From contig NOKP01000002.1 in the NCBI GenBank assembly GCA_002682825.1, positions 4,694,309-4,758,308 of the forward strand: a DNA stretch of 64,000 nucleotides, in the 5' to 3' direction. Of the stretch, positions 50,015-58,986 are shown piece by piece. Source of the DNA: Neonectria sp. B-13 (lineage: Eukaryota > Ascomycota > Sordariomycetes > Hypocreales > Nectriaceae). Numbering within the stretch: position 1 is the stretch's first letter; every line of letters starts with the position of its first letter. Made by a program: the position numbers and the translations under genes. The notes beneath the pieces are model-generated. The model saw only the letters and a list, made by a program, of their open reading frames with translations, did no database searches and was not told where the DNA came from.

Positions 50015-50325
50015 CGAGTGAGGCAGAGGGAGAGAAGTGAGGGCCGAGGATGAGGGATGAGGAGAACATAAATACCCAAGGGGCCGCCCTCTTCGACTTG
50101 AGGCTATACCGAGAACATTCTATCCCAAAGACTACAAGAGCATCAAGAAACAAAGCCACAGAAGCCCAGCTTAAGCCGTATACATCATCGTTTATCTATC
50201 ATCACCAAGTCAACCATCCCCGGCCATCACCAACACTACACCAGAAACACTACTACACCACTCCTCTGCCTCTTACGCTACCGCCACCAAATCACCAAAC
50301 CCCGTCTTCATCCATCACCGCCATC

Positions 50326-50607
50326 ATGCCCTCCGGAAAGAAGAGCTGGTTCGCCCGCCACTGCGCTCCCCCTCCCCCCATCAACAACACGTCGGCCTGC
50401 CCCTGCGCCTCATGCTACAACGTCGGCGCCGGCTCGCACCACGGCAGCTCGCCCTACGCCTACGCCTACTCGTACGCCCCGTCAACGTCAAGTCCCATGG
50501 ACCCTCGCGCCGCCAGCCTGCGCTCCGCCAGCTCTTCGGACAGCGCCTCCATCAGCAGCGCCAGCACGGCCACCACCACGACCCACGTCGAGCACGTCAA
50601 GCAGTAG
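50326..50607 (+). CDS. small Ser-rich protein of unknown function
   Basis: I do not recognise this 93-residue product. It starts MPSGKKSWFARHCAPPPP, then has a CPCASCYNVGAG cysteine motif (three Cys in six residues) and a YAYAYSY run. The C-terminal half is Ser/Ala/Thr-rich (RSASSSDSASISSASTATTT), ending HVEHVKQ. No signal peptide or membrane segment is seen. Support for a real gene is indirect. A TATA-like ATAAATA lies at 50068, and the 250-base leader is typical of fungal transcripts, being rich in CAAC and CATC. The start has ATCATG with a purine at -3. The GC-rich codons fit neighbouring genes. The frame also extends upstream to 50050, but the leader composition argues against that. Ser-rich low complexity means a chance frame cannot be excluded. 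Confidence 0.5.
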   Translation: MPSGKKSWFARHCAPPPPINNTSACPCASCYNVGAGSHHGSSPYAYAYSYAPSTSSPMDPRAASLRSASSSDSASISSASTATTTTHVEHVKQ

Positions 50608-50796
50608 AAGACGATGAAGCTCGAAGGGGAGAGGTGTGCCTGACTTAATTAATTACTTGATTTATGAGCACTTTTGATGAGAAGACGGCAAATCCTGGTC
50701 TGAACACCGCACACGCACACACATATATACCCGCATCTGATGGCCCTTCATTTCTTTTTCTGTTATTGCCTCTTGCGAGCCTGGCGTTTTTACCTT

Positions 50797-50826
50797 GGGA
50801 AAAGGGAAAGGGAAAGGGAAAGGGAA
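50797..50826. repeat. tandem GGGAAA repeat
   Basis: About five units of GGGAAA, the first with one extra A and the last ending AAG. It lies about 190 bases past the small gene stop. Confidence 0.85.
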
Positions 50827-51310
50827 GTTCCAGCAGCGTAGGAAAACGCGAACCCCTTTGGGAGGAACACACAATAGAAAGCTGCTATTACTACGTACTT
50901 ATTTGCCCAGCCAAAGATGGAAAAAAAGTGGCCCATTCATGGACACGCCGCTCGCCTTTGTTTCGCGATGTGCAATGCTTGTCATGAAATCAACCCGCTG
51001 TGATTGCTGGGACCAGGGCGGTAGCGCACTGCTGCGACTGGGGCGACCATCACGTCAGGGACGGAACTCCTCCGTTTTGTTAGCTCACCTTCTCGTCTCA
51101 CTGACTAACACGTCCTTTTTATCTCTGTTTCTTTCTCCCTCACCGTGGATCCCTTTCGGACGAGCGAACTCGGCGGCCGAGAAACAGAAGCGAGCCAGGG
51201 CCCAGTTTCGGGTGGAGGCCGGGGCACGCGGGAGTGGAGAGGTCGGGTCGGATCCAGCTAGGGATCGGAAGCATAGCGACAACAGACATGGGCACCGGCA
51301 TTGGCATTCA

Positions 51311-51343
51311 GATTCATCATGGATTCATCATGGATTCATCATG
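51311..51343. repeat. tandem GATTCATCATG repeat, three perfect copies
   Basis: Three exact 11-bp copies followed by diverged ATTCAATCATCAT. About 400 bases upstream of the fructosamine-kinase-like start. Confidence 0.85.
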
Positions 51344-51691
51344 ATTCAATCATCATATCTTGCCCTGCGCGCCAACGGCTCCGTCATGTGTGGTGCATCT
51401 CATGATGCATTTCATATCTGCGCCAACATCTGCCGCATTTCTCGCCTTCACTGTCGCTGTCTCTTTTTAGTAATCCCCGGCTTGCTTTTGACGTCATCTC
51501 ATCCCACCTCGCAACGCCCAGGTCCTCCTGCACTGCGTCCATAGACAGAGTATCAGGTGCCGCACGGCGATGAAATCCATCGACGACGCGCATCTTCTCC
51601 CTCTCCCTTCGTTTGGCCCTCTGTGTATTTAGCGAAACTAGATTTGCTGTTTGCATTACATTAGATCCCGCAGCCTTCTAGTTCTAGACCA

Positions 51692-51705
51692 CCTCATCAT
51701 CATCA

Positions 51706-51739
<34 letters not shown>

Positions 51740-51740
51740 G
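51692..51740. repeat. CAT/GTCATC microsatellite ending in a start codon
   Basis: A (CAT)n run passes into GTCATC units (four copies) and a final GTCATG. The final ATG (51738-51740) is the chosen start of the kinase, so the leader repeat runs directly into the coding sequence and in its frame. Confidence 0.85.
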
Positions 51741-52892
51741 CCGAGCAGAGTCGATCCAGCGCTGCTCGAGGCTCTCAGCCTCGACCCAGCCAACACCGAG
51801 ATCAATTCCCACGGCGGCTCGGGCTTTTCCTCCACCTTCAAGCTGTCGTCCACCGTGGACGGAAAGCCGGTGAATTATTTTGTCAAGACGGGAGCTGGGA
51901 AAGATGCCGAGGCCATGTTTCGTGGTGCGTAGTTGTTGTTGCCCTAAACCCTCGTCCCATCGCGTTCCCTGATCCATCTCATGACATCTAATTAGATCAT
52001 GTCGTCTCACTGCCACTCCCATTCCCCAGCAACTGACTTCTCCCAGGCGAACACGCCTCCCTCAACGCCATCCACGATGTCGTCCCAAGCTTATGCCCCC
52101 GATCCTACGCCCACGGCGCCCTCGCCGCCTCGGGTAGGTTCTTCCTCGCCACCGAGTTCCTTGATCTTGGATCCTCCGCCCCCGGCGGCTCAGGCCTCTC
52201 GCTCGCCGTCAAGCTCGTCCGGCTGCACTCCACCCCGGCCCCCGTCCCCGACGGCCATGACAAGCCCGTCTTCGGCTTCCCCGTGCCGACCTCCTGCGGC
52301 TCCACCAAGCAGGACAACTCGTTCAAGACCTCGTGGGCCGACTTTTACGCCGAGAATCGTCTGCGTCACATCTTGAAGCAGGCCGTCCAGCAGAACGGCC
52401 TTGATCCCGAATTGGAAAAGGCCGTGGAGGCCGTGGCGAGCAAGGTCGTCCCCCGGCTCATCGGGGACAACACTGTCAAGAACATCGTGCCGGTTGTGAT
52501 ACACGGCGATCTGTGGAGCGGCAACCACTCGCGGGGCCAGATCGCCGGCAGCGGAGGCTGCGAGGAGGTCGTGTACGACCCGGCCGCTGTTTATGGCCAC
52601 TCCGAATACGAGCTCGGCATCATGAAGATGTTTGGAGGGTACAGCGGTCACTTCTGGGCCGAGTACGACACACTGCTGCCCAAAGCCGAGCCGGTGGCCG
52701 AGTGGGGGGATCGAGTGAAGCTGTACGAGCTGTAAGTGTTCATTGTGATTGCCAATGGATCGTCAGAGACAAGATGCTAAGTGACACCCTTGCAGATACC
52801 ATCACTTGAACCACTTCGCCATGTTCGGGGGCGGATATCGTGGGGGAGCCATGTCCATCATGCGTAAGCTCATCTCCAAGTACGGCGGCTGA
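51738..52892 (+). CDS. fructosamine/ketosamine 3-kinase family protein
   Basis: It is a likely protein-repair kinase that phosphorylates sugar adducts (ribulosamine or fructosamine) on proteins so that they fall off. The 322-residue product has exons 51738-51924, 52047-52731 and 52796-52892. Introns of 122 and 64 bp have GTGCGT/CCCAG and GTAAGT/TGCAG signals. The N-terminal lobe has GGSGFSSTFKL (glycine-rich loop) and YFVKTGAG (the ATP-binding Lys). The catalytic loop is HGDLWSGN at 215-222 with Asp217 as base. The activation loop reads YDPAAVYGHSEYELGIMKMFGG, diagnostic for this family. The end LYHHLNHFAMFGGGY is restored by the last splice. The start follows a microsatellite; an in-frame ATG at 51651 upstream would add a run of Ile-Val with no functional look, so I chose 51738. 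Specificity is inferred from the family. Confidence 0.9.
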
Positions 52893-53105
52893 GCAGCACG
52901 TAGAGAAAAATAAATATAGAAAGAATATTGTTTATGATTCCATCAACCCTGGGACGTATAATGCCTCGACGCCTCCATCGTGCTCGCTGTATATGTAACA
53001 TTTCTAAGTATATTAACCGACCCAGAACCGCCAGAAAATGCATGGACTCCTTAAAAGAATATTCAAAATGCGAAAGAAGAGCGGTCGAGAAACTGGTAGG
53101 GGACT

Positions 53106-53859
53106 TCACGCCGCCAGCATGGCTGGTTGCTTCGCCCGCGCGGCTTGCGGCTCGGATTCGTCTACTACATGCCTCACAGGCAAGTCGGTATCGGGCACGA
53201 CGGGGAGTTTTTGGCCTGACACTTCGGCCTCGAGGGCCGCCAGCTCGTCTTCCACCTCTTCCTCGTCGTGGTTCGAAATGCGGCCTCCAAGCATTTCGCT
53301 GATTTCCTACACAGTGCGTGAGTAAACGAGGCCCAGTAATGGTCTCTGCGGCATGATAGGGGTTTGCCTACATTCTGGTACGCAATGGCATCCGCCGTCT
53401 CGCCCATGAGCTTCTCCACGTGCTCGATCCCGCCCATCTCGGTGTGAATCTCCTTGAGGACCTTGGTTCCCTGCTGCAAGCCGAAGACGATGTCCTTCTG
53501 TATCAGGGCGAACTCGACGTTGGACGTCAGCTTCTCGAGCTGCTCCAGCTGGGCGTCCGTCTTGGCGAGCAGCGACTGCTGGTATTTCTTGCGCCGCAGA
53601 GCCAGCAGAGCGCGCTTCTTGTCGCCCTTGGCCAGCATCTGCTTGGCAATATCGGTCTCCTTGTCGGTGAGGACGGTGACGCGCCGCTGGTACTGGTGGA
53701 GCTTATCGCGCTGTATCTTCATGTCCAGGATCGCCCTAGCGGACGGGAGAGGGTCAATACAGGCGGTCACGCGCGCAACCAGAGAAGCGAGAAGGGGAGC
53801 AGACGAAGGGGAGATGCCTACTTGTCCTGAGCAGTGACTTTGCTGGCGTTTCCACCCAT
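53106..53859 (-). CDS. VPS20: ESCRT-III subunit VPS20 (CHMP6)
   Basis: It nucleates ESCRT-III filament assembly on endosomes during multivesicular body sorting. The 200-residue protein is encoded by exons 53859-53822, 53735-53372 and 53306-53106, with introns of 86 and 65 bp. The short first exon ends two bases into a Lys codon and gives MGGNASKVTAQDKAILDMK, so Gly2 is set up for N-myristoylation as in yeast Vps20. The core is the Snf7 domain (KLHQYQRRVTVLTDKETDIAKQ and KKRALLALRRKKYQQSLL), basic at the front. The C-terminal part becomes acidic (DEEEVEDELAALEAE) and carries the MIM-like region, ending KQPAMLAA. The exon 2 to 3 junction reads YQN-EISEMLGGRISN. The neighbour on the right is divergent and about 380 bp away. 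Confidence 0.94.
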
Positions 53860-54237
53860 TGCGAGAAGCGTGGCCACGGATCCTGCCGTAGAGTAGCTTT
53901 TCGAGGGTGAGGCGGGTTGTTGAGGGCGATGTTGCGATTGCGACGGTTGCGAGTCGCGGCTGTCACGAGGGGACGATCGTCATCGGAGGCCAAACCGGCG
54001 GGTCAGCTTTATCGATAAGCGAGCGCCCCGCCACCGTGTGACACAACTATGCACGCACTTCTCACACGGATCTCCTGCAAAGCTGGCGCATTTATTCTGT
54101 CTGCCCGTAGACAATCCTCAACCCGTCAACTTTTTCGACAATTGGCGCCGGTAGCCAAAGATTTTGCCTCAGCGCAGACATTTTTTAACACAACCACGCC
54201 TCTCGACCGAGCGCAACAGCGCCTTGATGCGATAAAG
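53860..54237. promoter_or_regulatory. bidirectional promoter, VPS20 and RIX7-like
   Basis: A 378-bp gap between the starts of two divergent genes holds both promoters. The frame upstream of 54238 is open to an ATG at 54049, so part of it could code if the longer start is used. Confidence 0.55.
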
Positions 54238-56520
54238 ATGGCTAGAAAACCCCAGATCAACCTCCACCAGGGTCTCGACCGAGACGTCTACCACATCCTG
54301 AAGAAACTCGAAGACGCCAACGACGGCAAGCCCTTCAAGACCATCACGGCGATCTACGATGCTATCAAGCGCTCCAACTCGAGTCTGAGCCGGCAAAAGA
54401 AGCGGCCGCTCGAGGACTCCATCAACCGGGTGCTGCAGTTCCGCAAGGCGGAATTGGACGAATCCGACTCCGAGGCCGCGCTCGACGAACCCGAGCCGGT
54501 CAAGCCCGACGACGACCGGTTCCTCCTCAACCGGCAAATGACGGCGCTCTGGCACCAGGATACGGCACCGCAGACGCCCCACTCGGGTGAGGGCCGCTCC
54601 GCGAAGAAGCGCCGGCTTCATGGCGAGAACGTGGACCGCGCGGGTGGGAAGGTGTCGGCTGTGGACGGCAAGGAGCCAGTAGCTGCGTTGACGCCAGCGC
54701 AGTCCAACGGCCAGGAGACAGACCTAACACCCGCTGAGAAGCTGGAGAAGACGAAGCTCAAGAAGGCGCAGAAGACGAGTCGGTTCAAGGTCGAACACCC
54801 GTCAGGCCTGCCACGACTAGGAGGTGTGAGCGACTTCTACAACCCATTACTCGAGAAGTTGCACATCATCATGAAACGACCAGAACGGTGGGTTTCGAAT
54901 AACGGACGACAAGTCCCCGGCATTGTCTTTTCTGGGCCAGCGGGGATTGGAAAGAAATCAACGGTGCGGTCCCTAGCATCGGACCTCGAGTTGCCCCTGG
55001 TCGACCTTACGGGGTGTTTCGCGGACCTAGAGCGCATGGAGAAGAGCCTAAACGACGCAATCGAAGAAGCTATGAAGCTGGCCCCTTGCATCATATTTAT
55101 CGAACAACTGGATTGGTATATGTCAAATCCAGGAGGCAGTAGCCGCAGCGAACATCACCTCCGCACCTTGACCCAATTCAAACACCAAATGCAGCGTATC
55201 GAGAAGGACAGGCCCAAGGACAGGCACATCCTGGCCATGGCTACGACATCCAGAATCACAGACGTGGATCCGGAAGCGCTCAAGTTAGGAATGTTTGAGC
55301 GGACGATTCAGATGAGGATACCGGACCTCGTAAGCCGGCGTGATATCTTCAAGCTGGCTACCGAAGGCATGTCCCTCGCCGATGACGTTGACTTTACAGA
55401 GCTGGCCAAGGTAACGCACGGCTTTGTGGGTGCCGATATCGTCAGTGTCGTGTCTCTGGCCCTTGAGGTTCCCAAGAACACAAACGTCGACGGCGAGGAT
55501 ATCGCGAAGAATCACTTTAGCTCCGAGCAGTTTCAAGAATTCACCGGCGATGACATGGAGATATCCTCCGAGATCATACCCTTACCTATTCCCGAACCAC
55601 CTTCCGAAGTTTTCGGGCTAGACGACTTCAAGACGGCCATCAAGAACTTCACCCCCTCGCTCCGCAAAGAGGGATTCACCGTCATCCCCAACGTCACCTG
55701 GGCACAGGTCGGCGCTCTCCGCGACGTCCGGGAGCAGCTCGACATGTCCATCATCGGCCCCATCCAGGACCCCGACCTGTACCGCCGCTTCGGCCTCAAC
55801 CAGCCCGCCGGCTGTCTCCTCTGGGGCCCTCCCGGCTGCGGTAAGACGCTGGTGGCCCAGGCCGTGGCCAACGAGGCCCAGGCCAGTTTCATCCTCATCA
55901 ACGGCCCCGAGCTGCTCAACAAGTACGTGGGCGAGTCGGAGCGGGCGGTGCGCGAGCTCTTCAACCGCGCTCGTTCATCGACGCCCTGCATCCTCTTCTT
56001 CGACGAGATGGACTCGCTGGTGCCCAAGCGTGACAACGCTTCCACCGAGGCCGGCGCCCGCGTCGTCAACGCCCTCCTCACCGAGCTCGACGGCGCCCAG
56101 GACCGCGCCGGCGTCTACGTCATCGGCACGACCAACCGCCCCGACATGATCGACCCGGCCATGCTCCGGCCCGGCCGCCTCAACGTCCGCCTCTTCGTCG
56201 ACCTGCCGACGACCGACGAGCGCGGCGACATCTTGCGCGCCATCTACCGCTCCAACCACCCGGGCGCCGGGCCCGAGGAGCTGGCGCAGCTGGACCCCAT
56301 CGCCCTCGACCCGCGCTGCAAAGACTTCAGCGGCGCGGACCTGGGCGGCCTGCACATCAAGGCGGCCGAGAGCGCGCTGAAGCGGTGGCGGCGCGGCGAG
56401 AAGAGCGACCCGGGCATCGACAGCGAGGCATGGGAGCACGCGCTGGCCCACACGCAGCGCAGCGTGCTGAACCCGGAGTCGTATCGCCGGCTGGATGTGA
56501 AGCTGGGCAAGTCGAATTAG
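54238..56520 (+). CDS. RIX7/NVL-like double AAA ATPase with degenerate first AAA domain
   Basis: It resembles Rix7, the Cdc48-type ATPase that strips Nsa1 from pre-60S ribosomal particles in the nucleolus. The 760-residue single-exon product starts at 54238 (MARKPQINLHQGLDRDVYHI), where the Rix7-like N-terminal helical domain begins; the in-frame ATG at 54049 would add 63 residues with leader-like sequence. The second AAA domain is canonical: GPPGCGKT at 530-537, DE at 589-590, RPGRL, and LLNKYVGESERAVRELF. The first is not: the P-loop reads GPAGIGKKS (233-241), and Walker B is CIIFIEQLD, with Glu289-Gln290 where Asp-Glu is usual. The RRPGRFD-type stretch is replaced by LKLGMFERTIQM. Nuclear-type basic runs (SAKKRR) lie near 120. 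It may be the main Rix7 of this fungus or a diverged paralogue. Confidence 0.85.
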   Translation: MARKPQINLHQGLDRDVYHILKKLEDANDGKPFKTITAIYDAIKRSNSSLSRQKKRPLEDSINRVLQFRKAELDESDSEAALDEPEPVKPDDDRFLLNRQMTALWHQDTAPQTPHSGEGRSAKKRRLHGENVDRAGGKVSAVDGKEPVAALTPAQSNGQETDLTPAEKLEKTKLKKAQKTSRFKVEHPSGLPRLGGVSDFYNPLLEKLHIIMKRPERWVSNNGRQVPGIVFSGPAGIGKKSTVRSLASDLELPLVDLTGCFADLERMEKSLNDAIEEAMKLAPCIIFIEQLDWYMSNPGGSSRSEHHLRTLTQFKHQMQRIEKDRPKDRHILAMATTSRITDVDPEALKLGMFERTIQMRIPDLVSRRDIFKLATEGMSLADDVDFTELAKVTHGFVGADIVSVVSLALEVPKNTNVDGEDIAKNHFSSEQFQEFTGDDMEISSEIIPLPIPEPPSEVFGLDDFKTAIKNFTPSLRKEGFTVIPNVTWAQVGALRDVREQLDMSIIGPIQDPDLYRRFGLNQPAGCLLWGPPGCGKTLVAQAVANEAQASFILINGPELLNKYVGESERAVRELFNRARSSTPCILFFDEMDSLVPKRDNASTEAGARVVNALLTELDGAQDRAGVYVIGTTNRPDMIDPAMLRPGRLNVRLFVDLPTTDERGDILRAIYRSNHPGAGPEELAQLDPIALDPRCKDFSGADLGGLHIKAAESALKRWRRGEKSDPGIDSEAWEHALAHTQRSVLNPESYRRLDVKLGKSN

Positions 56521-57354
56521 ATTGCTCCATGCTGCAAACAAGAGCTGGGAATAGACATGTGAGATGTATACCACGGATTACATGAACTCATCGAGGCCTC
56601 AGAGGCTTCGCTCCAGGGGAGATGAGAGCACTCTCGTACTTCCTCTATGTAGATAACGACCAACAAAACGATATCCAAACTGTCCATCCAAAGAATTCCC
56701 GATACTGTATTAATTAGTTGAGCCCCGATGCGCCTCCCTCACTACGCCATGCATGTCTTAACGCCTAAATTCGCCCTGAGACGCCCCCGTACCTTAGTCA
56801 GGGCCGTCCCGCCAAAACAGACACCGCCGTCGCCGATCTCCAAAATAAAAAATAAATAAAACCCCAGCCCCTCCGTTTGTCCCAGGGAAACGGAAATAGC
56901 TCGGCAAAGCACCGCGATTAAAGTTACTGACTCAAAACCACGCAAAGATGACACGAAATAGAAGTTGGGGGACATGGTCTAGAACATCGTCACATGTCCT
57001 CGGCTTCGCAGTGGGATGAAGCCGAGGAGCCGGAGGCATGATCAATGGGCGGTGACATTTGCACGAGTGGAATGCGCATGGTTTAGAAAGACAATAATAA
57101 TCATCTTGAAATTCTTGTAAGAACGCGGGAACCAAACCCCTTTTTCTACTCTGAAGGGGGGTATTTGTTCGTGGTTCCAGTCCCAACGCCTGGTTGCGGA
57201 GGGACGAAACGAAACGCATGAAGAGGAGATGGAAATAGGTACAAGCACAGTCGTGGTGCGCCGACTACTCTAAGTGCTGTGTGGTCTATGGTACAATCGC
57301 CCCTGGCGCCGCCGTCTATCAAAAGTCGTAACATTACACGCGAGTCTTGGTCGC
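56521..57354. other. convergent intergenic region, no gene seen
   Basis: It lies between the 3' ends of the RIX7-like and CYC1 genes. No gene features are supported. Confidence 0.65.
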
Positions 57355-58175
57355 TTAAGCGGTCTCCTTCTTGAGCCAGCTGTGAGAGGAGAGAGTTAGC
57401 AGGGCACACTCATAGTGAAGCGTGTGTAGCGGGGGGGTGAAACTTACGCAATCAGGTTCTCCCTGTCGGGGCCCTTCTTCAGGCCACCGAAAGCCATCTT
57501 GGTGCCGGGGAGGTACTTCTTGGGGTTCTCAAGGTAGTCGAACAGGGTCTTGTCGTCCCAGGTGACACCGGCCTTCTTGTTGGCGTCGGTGTAGGCGTAG
57601 CCGTCGACGGAACCGCTCTTGCGGCCGAAGAGGCCGTGCAGGGCAGGGCCGATCTTGTTGCCGCCGTCCTTCTCGACGGTGTGGCACTGAGCACATCGGG
57701 TGGTGAAGAGCTTGGCTCCCTTCTTCAGATCGGCTGGAGGGAATAAGTTAGCACACACGTCAAAGTGACAGACATCCCCCTCGATGTATGAGAGCGTTCG
57801 CTGGCAGCGCGGAGGTGGCGGCGAGGGAAACCAATGACGGAGATGGGCGAGAGAAGACAGGCTCAGGGCGATTCAGAGGCGTCGGCGAGGCAGTGTCTTG
57901 ATCATTGTCGAGGACCACAGGCGTTAAAGGCCCTGGTCCCAAGTTGAAAATGACGCAGGCGACAGGGCAGGCTGAGCGTGCGCCCCGAGGGTCGCAGCAG
58001 CAGCGTGACAGCGTCGCCAGCTTCAGACACTGCGCAGAAAAGCACGGCGCCCATCGCGAGGGGATCGTCTTCTCTCTCGCCGTCTCAATTGGCATCCGTA
58101 GCCCCGGCTGCCATTCATTGGAGGGGGGGGGTTGCGCATTTGCGCGCGGAGGGAGGGCGACTTACGACCGGCCAT
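57355..58175 (-). CDS. CYC1: cytochrome c
   Basis: The soluble electron carrier between complexes III and IV in the intermembrane space. Three exons give 106 residues: a 10-base first exon (58175-58166), 57733-57448 and 57379-57355. The first intron is 432 bp, far longer than any other clear intron here; the second is 68 bp. The heme-binding CAQCH (Cys17, Cys20, His21) and the sixth ligand Met83 (GTKMAFGG) are present, with [17 protein letters not shown] and [11 protein letters not shown] as expected. The join at codon 4 gives [13 protein letters not shown]. Fungal cytochrome c genes often interrupt the first codons. The minus strand start is 0.8 kb from the divergent mitochondrial gene at 58987. 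The reading is unambiguous from exon 2; the tiny first exon is the best fit but could be misplaced. Confidence 0.93.
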
Positions 58176-58986
58176 TGTGATAGTTGTGGTGGATTAACGG
58201 GTAAGTGATTAAGGTCGACAAGAAGCAGCGAGGAATTCGGATTCCTTTTTTTCGGTTGGAGGAGTGAAAGCAGGTTTATGGGGGAGAGGATGAAGGTGAA
58301 GATAGGGAGGAGGAGGGAAGAAAGAAAAAAATCAAGAAAATAAGGGCTGGCTCCGGAATAGTTTATGACAGCATGACCCGACGGCGTCGAGCCTCCGGGG
58401 GGGCGAATGGGCCATTCAGGCCTGCCAACGGGGAAACGGGCATTCGGCAGCCACAGGTGGCTAGTTCGGTAGCGGGCTTGCGGGCCAATCACCGCCCGAG
58501 AATTACGCAGACGCGTGAGCAGCAGAGGCGGTGGCTCCGGGAGAAGTCGGATCATGGCGGGTCTCGCCAACTCGCCTAGGGAGGCACGCACGCATCAAAG
58601 GATATTCCGGCGCCCAGGATATTCCGAGCGCCGGGGGGAGTAACCTACTAGCCTCGGAGCCGGCCCCAGTGCTGGGGCTAGGCCGGAACGAGCAAACAAA
58701 GGCTTGCTGCATTGCCCGCATGTTAGTCTCGTGAGGGAAGAAAAAAAAACATCGTGCTGTATTGTTTCCCGATCCAAACAACCGGCGACGAAGGGAAAGG
58801 GAAGGAAAAGAAAGAAAAAGGCCGTTTGTGGTTTCCAGAACGAAGGCGTTTTGGTGCGAGTGCAGTCCTGCGGGCTCCCGACAACGGCGCAATCCCTCGA
58901 CTACAAGGCACCCATCGACTATAAGGCGCCCTTCCCGTGTGCCCTCTTTCGCTCCTCTCACAGCTTCCGCCCAAAACACCACCACA
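58176..58986. promoter_or_regulatory. bidirectional promoter, CYC1 and mitochondrial membrane protein
   Basis: An 811-bp gap between two divergent genes. A CCAATCA box lies at 58485. A plausible leader of the right-hand gene ends CACCACCACA at 58986. Confidence 0.6.
58485..58491 (+). promoter_or_regulatory. CCAAT box (CCAATCA)
   Basis: It is a full match to the consensus of the fungal CCAAT-binding complex, which in Aspergillus works with HapX on respiratory and iron genes including cytochrome c. It is 310 bp from the CYC1 start and 502 bp from the other gene. Binding is inferred from the motif only. Confidence 0.4.

Larger units (their letters stand above)
46854..50325. other. intergenic of about 3.5 kb, repeat-bearing
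   Basis: It spans the LSC2 3' flank and the promoter of the small gene at 50.3 kb. A minisatellite sits at 47.1 kb and a GGGCGT array at 50.0 kb. A minus-strand open frame of 294 codons at 47456-48340 is Pro/His/Ser-rich with no recognisable domain, and I do not call it. A TATA-like ATAAATA lies at 50068-50074. Confidence 0.5.
50608..51737. other. intergenic, with three tandem repeats
   Basis: Between the small Ser-rich gene and the fructosamine-kinase-like gene. No gene is supported; repeat features are listed separately. Confidence 0.6.

Noticed and set aside
51651..51737. Use of the upstream ATG 51651 for the kinase
   Set aside because: It would add a repeat-coded Ile-Val run with no match to the family N terminus, although the frame is open.
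51692..51740. CRISPR-like or regularly spaced array
   Set aside because: Simple microsatellite with no spacers; eukaryotic context.
55975..56574. 199-codon antisense frame over the RIX7-like gene
   Set aside because: A shadow of GC-rich codons of the real gene; Ala/Val/Leu-rich with no signature. The same applies to antisense frames over LSC2, the mitochondrial membrane protein and the alkyltransferase.
57760..58095. 111-codon frame inside the first CYC1 intron
   Set aside because: The cytochrome c join is complete without it, and the frame has no family features.
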